64,000 bases of DNA, from positions 22,014,157 to 22,078,156 of the forward strand of contig CM060192.1 of the NCBI GenBank assembly GCA_030549335.1, in the 5' to 3' direction. Positions 36,401-45,400 of the stretch are shown here, piece by piece. The notes beneath the pieces were generated by a model, which was not told the origin of the DNA, ran no database searches, and worked only from the letters and a program-made list of their open reading frames with translations. The stretch comes from Pontederia crassipes (lineage: Eukaryota > Streptophyta > Magnoliopsida > Commelinales > Pontederiaceae). The translations under genes were made by a program, and so were the position numbers. Every line of letters starts with the position of its first letter. The first letter of the stretch is position 1.

Positions 36401-39400
36401 GCAGGTTGGGATTGACTCGTGTTCGGGTCAGCAGTTGTGGCTCGGACTGAGCACGAGAGCGGTCAGGGTGTGCGTTGGTTTCACAGGTTCGGAATGTTGG
36501 GTTCGATAGGTGTTGGTCTTCAACTGTGAGTGGGAGTGGGAGTGGGAGTGAGATCGAACCTGAATGGGAAAGGGGATCGGTTGGACCGCTTTGAGGTTAA
36601 GCGGTTGAGGATTCAACATGGTTTGAAATGGCGTACGGCTGTCACGTGCCAGCTGCATCAGGCCAGCTTTGACCGGACGACTGACGATTGAGGCGACGAT
36701 AGCGGGCGACCGGCGAGCACTTCTGCCCATGGAGCAGACCCCTTGGAGTACCGCACCTGGCTGAGAAATAGTGATGATGGGAGGCTGATTCCAGGGCGCA
36801 GGTCAACCTCAACGAAGGTGATGGACAGATCCGGCAAACCCAACACCGGAAGGGCAATGGAGATGGGGTTCCCCAGTTGTTGCGCCACCGCCTGGGCGAT
36901 CTTCGGCCGCTGGAGATGGAGAGGCAACCCCTGAATGTCCACCGACCGGCGGATCCCCTGCGGCGCCCTTGCTGCACCGTCTTCTGCTTTCCAAAGGCGC
37001 CACCGGACCATGGTGCTCGGTGACACAGCAGTTGGAGTCGCCAGGAGATGGTTGCGTTGCTGTGCAGCCCCAGGGTTGAGCAGCCATGGGGAGGAGGAGA
37101 TTCAGCTCAGATGAAACGGAGGCGAGACGCCAACTCTGACGATAGCCGCCGAGCGAAGAGCCGCTGATCTCGCCAACGACGCAGGCGCCGAGGATGTCTA
37201 CCCCTCTTTGAATCTCCAGCGACCATGGTAGTGTAATAGTGGGAGTCGCCGCACCATCGATCGTAGGAGGGGGGGTTTGCAGATCCAGCAACTGCTCGCC
37301 TCAGCGGAGGTTTAGGGCAGAGCAACTGCCGGTGGCCCTCGCCCCTGCACCGGAGGCATCGAAGAGGGCCGGAACAGTCCCGCACGAAGTGACCGCCTTC
37401 CGGGCACCTAAAGCAGTGAGAAACTGATTGACGGTGGGGGAGTAAAGGTGGTCCAACCATCGGCCAAATGCAGAGGGCGGCGACGCATCGTGGATGGTGG
37501 TTAGATATGGGAGGGTGGCGCCGCCGGCGGGGGTCGCCGTAGACAGATGGTGGCACCGTCGGCAGGGCACGCCGGAGGCGGACTGCTAGGATTTTTCAGG
37601 GAAGAAGCCCCGGACAATGTGTTCAGGATACACTAGGCGGCGGCTGGATGCCCTAGTCCACAGCTGCGGTGCTCACAAGGCGAAAGCAGGGGAGCAAAAC
37701 AGCAGACAGAAAGAGAAAGAAAATCGAAGTTCGTCGGTGGCGCCGCCGGCGGAGGTCGCCGGAGACGGTAGTGACACCGCCAGAGGGGGTCGCCGGCAAG
37801 GCGGTGGCACAGACGGGGTGAAGCCCCCGGTGATGTGATGACTGGATGACCTAGGCGATTGGACGCCCTAGGCGTGGGTCGTGCGCTTCCATCCTCTCGG
37901 GCAAGGGGGTCCGTGGAAAGGAGAAAGGGGTTGGCGAGAAGCAGCCGGTGACGGGGATGGCGGCTGAGAGTCGCCAGCCTCCGGCAGATAGGCAGAGGGA
38001 TCGCAGGAGGGGGGGGGGGGGGGGGGGGGGTGGCACCGCTGGGGAGAAGCCCCGGGGCTGGATGACCTAGGCGGCTGGATGCCCTAGGCATGGGCCACGC
38101 ACGTTGTCTCGCTCAGTTTTCCTCTATAACAGTCAAGTTATCGCTCTCAGCACTTTCCATTTTTTATGTAAATTTTTTGGTGGGAATTTTTCTGACAAGT
38201 TGTTTGGAAATGTAAGAGGTAATCGATGGTTTTTATTTCTCCATCTCTGCAATCGTAGGCATTTGTCGCCGTCTTCACAACAGAACCTCCCCGCCGCGTT
38301 CACAATTGCACCTCCACTTCATTCTTTGGTTATAGCTGCTAGAAGAACTCTATAGATGACCTCCGCTTCGTCTACGCCAACACCCATTCATCCCTCCACC
38401 TCCCCACCTCATCCCCTTCACCTTGACTCCTCTTTGCCACTTGCCTATTCGCCGCCACTCGACGGTGATGCCTTTCAAGTGGCATCTGATGCCTGCCTTT
38501 CTGTCGTCGCTGATCGCAACTTCATATGCTCGCCTCTTCGCCGTCGCCGAGCAGGTATGTCGATTTTGTCCATCTGGAGAGCACCGCTTTGAGGATGACC
38601 TAATGGGAAGGCCAAGTAATTCATACCAACCCAGCAAAGAAGTGAACAAAGACATGCATCATAGGAAAAAAAATGAGATTTGACTTTGGTGTCTTTCCAT
38701 AGTTTTATTTTCTACTCGTAATGACATCCAAACAAGGATTTTGACTTTTTTTCGATTGTTGAAAAAGCAACAACGAAATGGGCTTCTTCCAATGGTTTAA
38801 GTGACATCCAAACAGGCCTTAATTGTCCTTAAAGCTATTTTTTTAAATAAAGTGTTCCGCAGAAGCTAAAATTTTTTATGTGGAATTTTTTGCACAAACG
38901 TTTGCCTACTCTTGATCTCTTAACTCGCTTTAACACGGTTATTAGTCCAAATTGTGTTTTGTGTGGTGTCTGTGTCGAATCTATGGTGCATCTATTTTTT
39001 GAGTGTCCTTTCGCAAGAAATATTTGGCGTCTTTTTTGTGTAACACTTCATATCGTTTTACATTGGTTGACTCCTGGAACGTCGGGAGGTGGATCGAGGA
39101 AGGCGTTGACCCTGAGATCACTGTTTGTTTTTACTTTTTGGAATCTCTGGTGTTCTCTGCACGAAGCACATTTCCAGTCCAAGCTGGCTACCGTGTCGGT
39201 TGTGTGGGAGAGGACCCTTGCCGGTTATAACGATTATGCTGAAATTTCACGGTCTGAGGCATGCACCACCCCCCCCCCCCCACCCATCCCTGGTCCAGTG
39301 GGAGCCCCCCCGCCCCGAGTTGGGTTGGCCTCAACTCTAATGGCTCATACTCCTGCTCCGAGGCCTTTGGGGGTACCGGCTTCATTATCCGCTCTTCTCA

Positions 39401-42400
39401 TGAATCTTTTCTTTATGCAGGTGCGCAGAGGTTCCAGGGTCACTCGGCGCTGGAGATCGAGGCCAAAGCTCTTCTGGAGGGAGTTAAGCATTGTGCGCAG
39501 TGAGGATATATGAAGGTCGATTGCCGGCTGGACTCCGAGATGTTGGTGAACATAAGGACCTCCCCTTGTCCTTGGCGTATACAGAATACCATGCGGAACG
39601 TTTGGCACTACATTTCTCTTTTACAGAATTTCAAATGTAAACATATCTATCGCGAATGTAACCGGGCGGCTGATTTTTTGTCTCACCTCGGCCGATCTCA
39701 GGGCCCAGGCATTTTTTGGGAGGAAACACCTCCACGCAAACTACTTCTTTTCTTGTATCAGGATCACCCTGCTTTAATCATCAATAGATAATATCTTTTC
39801 GTTAAAAAAAAATAAAAGAAATAAAGTCTTTCTTTAAAGGGGTACAACATGAAGACTTCCCAAGAGGTCACCAACCTTAAGTACTACTCTAGCCTAAGCA
39901 TGCTTAACTTTGTAGAACTACAAAGTTAAGCATGCTTAGGCTAGAGTTGTACAACCGTAATGTACTGAAAAACTGCTAGGGCACCCTTGGGGCACGATGG
40001 GAGATACCGTGCGCTAGGGCACCCAGCCTCCGGCCCTTCATCGCCGGCGTGCGGTGCCACCGCCATCACCGGTGACTCCCTCCTGCGGTACCGCTACCGT
40101 CTCCAGTGGCCCCCGCCGGCGGCGTCACCGACGACGACTTTTGCCTCTCTTTTTTCGGCTGTTTTTTTTTGTCCCCCGGTTTCCTCTTCGCCACCTCACC
40201 CACTTCCGGCAGACCCTGCCTCCGGCAACCCTTGCCGGTGGCGCCACCTCCATCCGCGCTCCCTCCAGAGGTGCCTCTGCCGTGGGGCAGAAAACAGCCA
40301 AAAAAAGAGACACAAAGTTCTCCCTCCGGCGGTGCCTCTGCCGTCTCCGGCGGACCCCGCCGGCGAGGCGTCACCGACGACGAACTTCGCGTCTCTTTTT
40401 TTGGCTGTTTTCTGCCCCCTGCTTCCTCTCTGCCACCCCACCCACTTGCCCCCTGCTTTCCCCTAGCCACCTCACCCACTTCCGGCAGACCCTGCCTCTG
40501 GCAATCCCTGCCGGTGGCGCCCGCCGTCATTTCTCCTTTTCTAATCCCACATCTGGGCTGCGGCTTTTCCTTGGCGTGTTCGGGAACAGCATAGTCCGCT
40601 TTCGCAATGTGGTAGACCATGAAGGCTGGTCCAGGAGGTCTGCATCGAGGGCTGTCCCTCCGTCTGGCCTGCGGGACATGATCTGCTATCGCTTTTGTGG
40701 CCGCAGCCATCTTCAAAGAAGCTGCAGGGAACCATTGCGCTGCCTCCGCTGTCAGGGCCACCAGCGCACCGCCTGCCCGTCCAGTCCACACCAACAATTC
40801 GAGCAAGCAGCTCCTTTGGGGCAATCCTCCACCTGTTTGGACAGCCACGCGCCTGCTCCGGTGATCTCTGTTATCGACACACCTTAGGGGCCAGATTCTT
40901 CTGCCACACGAGATTTCCTGTCTCAGTGCCTTATCGGGAGACTGTCTTCCCCGAGCACGCCCCTGGAAAAGATTCAGGAAGGAGTCGAGCATTAGTTGTG
41001 GGCCCACCTTCGCCTCTCCCCATCTCTGCTTTCTAGCCAGAGCGTTCTCCTCTGGCTGGGAATGCAGGAGCAGCGCGATAGGTTGGTCACTAGGTCGACA
41101 ACGGTCGGGGATTCACATGTCCGCTGGTCTGTGTGGTCGCCTGCACTTGGGGGCACAAATTCCGACGAGTCGGACAGGGTTTCCATCATTCTATCCGGAG
41201 TCCCTCTGCACCTGCGATATGCTGAGGTGTTGTGTGCCATCATCAGGCCTTTCGCAACCCTCTGTGATGTTGCGGTGCCAGCCATTGGAACTGTTGATAT
41301 TGCTGATATTCGTGCTTCGATTTCAATCTTGCCTCATCAATGCATCCCTTCAGCGGTGATCCTGTGTGCTGATGGTCGGATGTACCGTGTCTCCAATGCC
41401 TGCACTGATGCTCAGAGTTGCCGAAAGTCATGGTGGGAGATCGCTGCCGGCGGTGGCCCGCGACCACCAACGGCTTCTCGATGGGGGTGGCGCTTAAGAT
41501 CCCTGCCTCGACGCGTGGACTCCTCTGCGAAGGCCGAGGTAAATCCCTCTTTGACTGTGGGAACCGAGGCGCAGATGCCACGTGTCATAGCAGTTTCACC
41601 TCGGCCAGATGAAGATATCACCTTGCAGATTACTGAGAGTACCGAGGCACCTGCGCATGATCTGTGTGATTCTACCGGGCTGACTACAACGGCGCCCCAG
41701 CTGCAGTCCTCTAACACGTGCCTCACGGGAGATGAAGCATCTGCCTTGGCAATAAACGACAATTTCCTCCCTCTTTCTGCTAGAACGAAGTCTGGTGATG
41801 CTCATGGCTTCTGCAATGATGCAAAATCTTGTTTTGCGGAGACAGTCCACTACTTGGGAGCTACGGGGCCCATGGCACCACCTTTGGAGAATGCCCCCGC
41901 TAAGGAAGTGGCCCGGTCTCCTTCACCAGCAGCACTTGTGGCTCCGTCGTCTGATGATCGCTCCGCCTTTCCTTCTGGATGGTGAGACGCAGTGGATCCG
42001 AAGGTGGCGGACCTGGAGGGGTTCAGGCACACCCACCGACGACATGGTGCTCGACAACATTTGGCGATGGGCTGGCCGGTCCAGCGCTTTCTTAGGTACT
42101 CACGGAGTGGTGTAAGACGAAGGACAGTAGTGGGCAGGGGCTCGCCCACCCACGAGGCAACTACATATGCCAACCTTGCAAGAAGAACGGCAACTCAATG
42201 GAGGATCAACGTGCAAATGATGGGGAAAAGCTGATCGAAGGTCCTGCCCCACCTCCTGGCCTGACAGACGTAATGACTGCATTGGGGACAGGCGTGATGA
42301 ATCGGAACACTAGACCTGTGATGTCGGCTAAGGCATCTTGTGCCGCAGATGTAGCGGGTGACACTGTGGTAGTCGCTGAAGCTGACCCCACTCTGATATA

Positions 42401-45400
42401 AGACCCTGACAAAGTTGCCTTGGTGGCTCGGGCTTGTGGTATCAGGCGAAAGCCTGTCCGCAATCCTCGCCCAAATGTAGGAGGCAATCTGTAGCCGGAC
42501 GTCGCCCAAATGTGTGGGGCATTCTGGCTTCGTGGCTTTTGATTGATGTGCACTTTTGATTGATGGGCAAGGTGTGATGGTGGCTAGTGGTGCATGTTTT
42601 TTATTTTGGTCTATGGGGTGTGGCTCTGCGTAGGCATTTTTTCGATTTGAGGTAGCGTGTTGATGTTTTCATGTCCTGGTCATGTGCCACAATGTTTCTG
42701 GTGGCCTCTCTATCAACTTTAACCCCTATTATTATTAATGGAACTCCTGGATGACTACCTTCTTGCTAGTCATCCTTTCTCGTTTCAAAAAAAACTTTGT
42801 ACTTCTAACACGGGACCCAAAGATTTATTGTTACACATTGATTCTTCCCTTAAATATGTTGTTTAATCATCCTTCTCCCCCTCACCCAAAAAGAAATAAA
42901 ACAAAGGCTGTAGCTTGCCATTCTGAAAATGAATGTGGATTCCCAAGGTCAGACTTGACGCAGGTTAAAAGAAAAGTCAGAAGAAAATGAGTGTGACTTG
43001 CCAAGGTGAGGCAGTAAATAGAGAAGTACAATAAATGTTTATGTACTGCAATATTGAGATTTGAGAAGCAACATGTCACCATGAGTGCAGTAAACTTCAT
43101 CCTCTACAATAGTTGAGAATGCCCTTAGAACTTTTGAATGAGACTGGGAAATCTTTAAGGAGTACATAAGAGCGTCACATGAATAAATTTGTATAAACAA
43201 TCACATTACAGAAGAGAAAAAAGCAAAATGTACAAACTTAGAAAGAATAGGCTAACCAGTAGCTAGGTTGTACACTATGATCACATGAAGAACTTCATAT
43301 ATGAATTCACATTATTTTTTTTAGGGTTTATGAATTCACATTATAAAAGAGAAGAGAAGCAAAATGTAGACTTGAGGAATTGATAGACCGCGAGAGTACA
43401 CAGGAAATGACATATGTACATCAGTACATGCACCCATGACAGTCATGTTGGTTAACGGTGTTCTACAAAATAAGAGGACTAGAACTCAAAACGACAGCAT
43501 TCCTACTTATGTTTTTTTAAGGGACATTCCTAATTATCTTATGGTACAAAATATTGACTGGCATCATATAGGGTATTATCCAATGGTAACAGAACTGTGC
43601 AAGAAATGCCCTGGTGAGTCTTTATGTTTCCCCTTGTAACCAACTCTCATTTGCACTCATGATAGTTGTTTTTGTCTGATACATGTATTTCTTTTAGAGG
43701 CAATTGTAACCACTTGTTAGGTTGTAAACTCTGATCTCATGAAGAACTCAAACCAAAACCACATGTCTACCAAATGTGAATTTTAAACTGCCTGGAAGAT
43801 TTTTCTTTTTTTTCTTTTGAGGAAAAGGATGACCACCTTGATTGTGGGAAAGTATCATCATGTACAAATTCCTTTCTCCTCTCAAAAAAAAATCATCATG
43901 TACAAATGTGGGCTATGAAGTAGAAAGCGGCAAAAAAAGGGAAATGTATAGCATCACACCAAAACCCCACTCACGAAGAAGAAAAGAGATGTGTACAATA
44001 TTCTCTCAACCCTCAGAAAGGTTGCCAACAGTACTCTCCAACTCCATCTCTACTTGGCAAGGTCTCGAAGTGGCTTCTCCATGTCTGATGGGAAAGTGCT
44101 CACGGTAGTCGTCTGACACCAAATCTCACAGGAGACTGAACATTCAAAGAATATATGGGTGATGTCCTCGTCTGCCTCGCCACATAGGGTGCAAGATGTG
44201 TCAGAAAGGGTTTAAGGAATGGAAGATGGAAGCATCATATCCAAGTATGGAGCAAAGATGTATCAGAAGTGTCCACTCAGCCAGCCACTTGTCCAAGAGG
44301 TTTTGGCCAGTAAAGAAAATATAGAAGGTTTGATGACCTTGAAATGTCTTAGAATTGAAGTTGCTAACAAACAATGTTGCATCCATCATGATTCTTGTTA
44401 ATTTAATCAGAACAACTGCCTATAAGATAAGGAAATCAACAAGATGATGTATTAGTGACTATTGTTCTTTTGGTGGGAGGATTAAAATAGTTTAGTAAGT
44501 AAATCTCCTCAAAAAAGAATATTCAGTGAACTTTTTATTTTCTTACTATTTTAGGAAGATAATTCAGTAAGCTGAAGATAACAAAGATGACATACGTGCC
44601 AAGAAGAGCCTCCATGTCCTCTTCCTCTGCTTGTGAAACAAGGTCCTTTTCGACTGTAACTTTCAAGTCGCTTTGAGACATGATTGCTGTATCTGGTCCA
44701 TCTTGCTTCATATCCACTTGATTAGTCGAAGCAGGTGCATTTTCCTAAATAGACAGAAGAAAAGTAATGTATGCAAACCATTTGTATTCACCAAATCTAA
44801 AAGCTAATGTTGGCAAAGCACACAGAAAGGAAAACACTATTCTGGATTAGAATATAACAATCTGCTGATGAATACCTTTGCCCATAGAGCTAGCTCCACA
44901 ACATCTACTCCAACAAGTTTAGGAAGACGATGATATATTTCCTTGCACATGTTAAAAATGCAAAGTAAAAGTCGGTTCCTGTAGAAATGAATCCTTAATT
45001 TTATTAGTTATCTATAAGAAGGAAAAAGCAGATAACATATAAAATGGAGGAACAAATAATACAAGAAACCTTGCAAATAACTAGATAAAGTAAAGTAGGC
45101 ATGCTGTATGATACTCACCTGTCATCTATATTACGCATGGTCCATTGTGCTGGAGCCATACTCTGGCTTCTAAGATTGTCAAAACCCTGGAAGAACATAC
45201 AAGTCCAGTGCTGAGCATGTTATGGGAAAGACCATAAACAAAACACGGAGGTTCCTTTTTTAGAAAGGTAGGAATTACCATAATGAATGTACAACCAGTA
45301 GAATCATTTGACATAACTTCCACTTTCGTAAGATGCTTTAGATTGTAAAGCTTATCAGCCTACGCAAGGAAACAAGGAATGTCAAGAAAAAATGAGCAAT

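Noticed and set aside
36063..36509. 148-codon open frame on the + strand
   Set aside because: It is antisense to the ORF1 region of the minus-strand half-LINE and reflects GC-rich composition.
39841..39916. A functional 5S rRNA gene
   Set aside because: The 5' part is missing, several conserved positions are changed, and an inverted copy replaces the expected upstream sequence.
40996..41985. 329-codon open frame, the longest in the window
   Set aside because: It contains the RRM-like part of LINE ORF1 and is followed by the LINE 3' end, so it is not a host gene.
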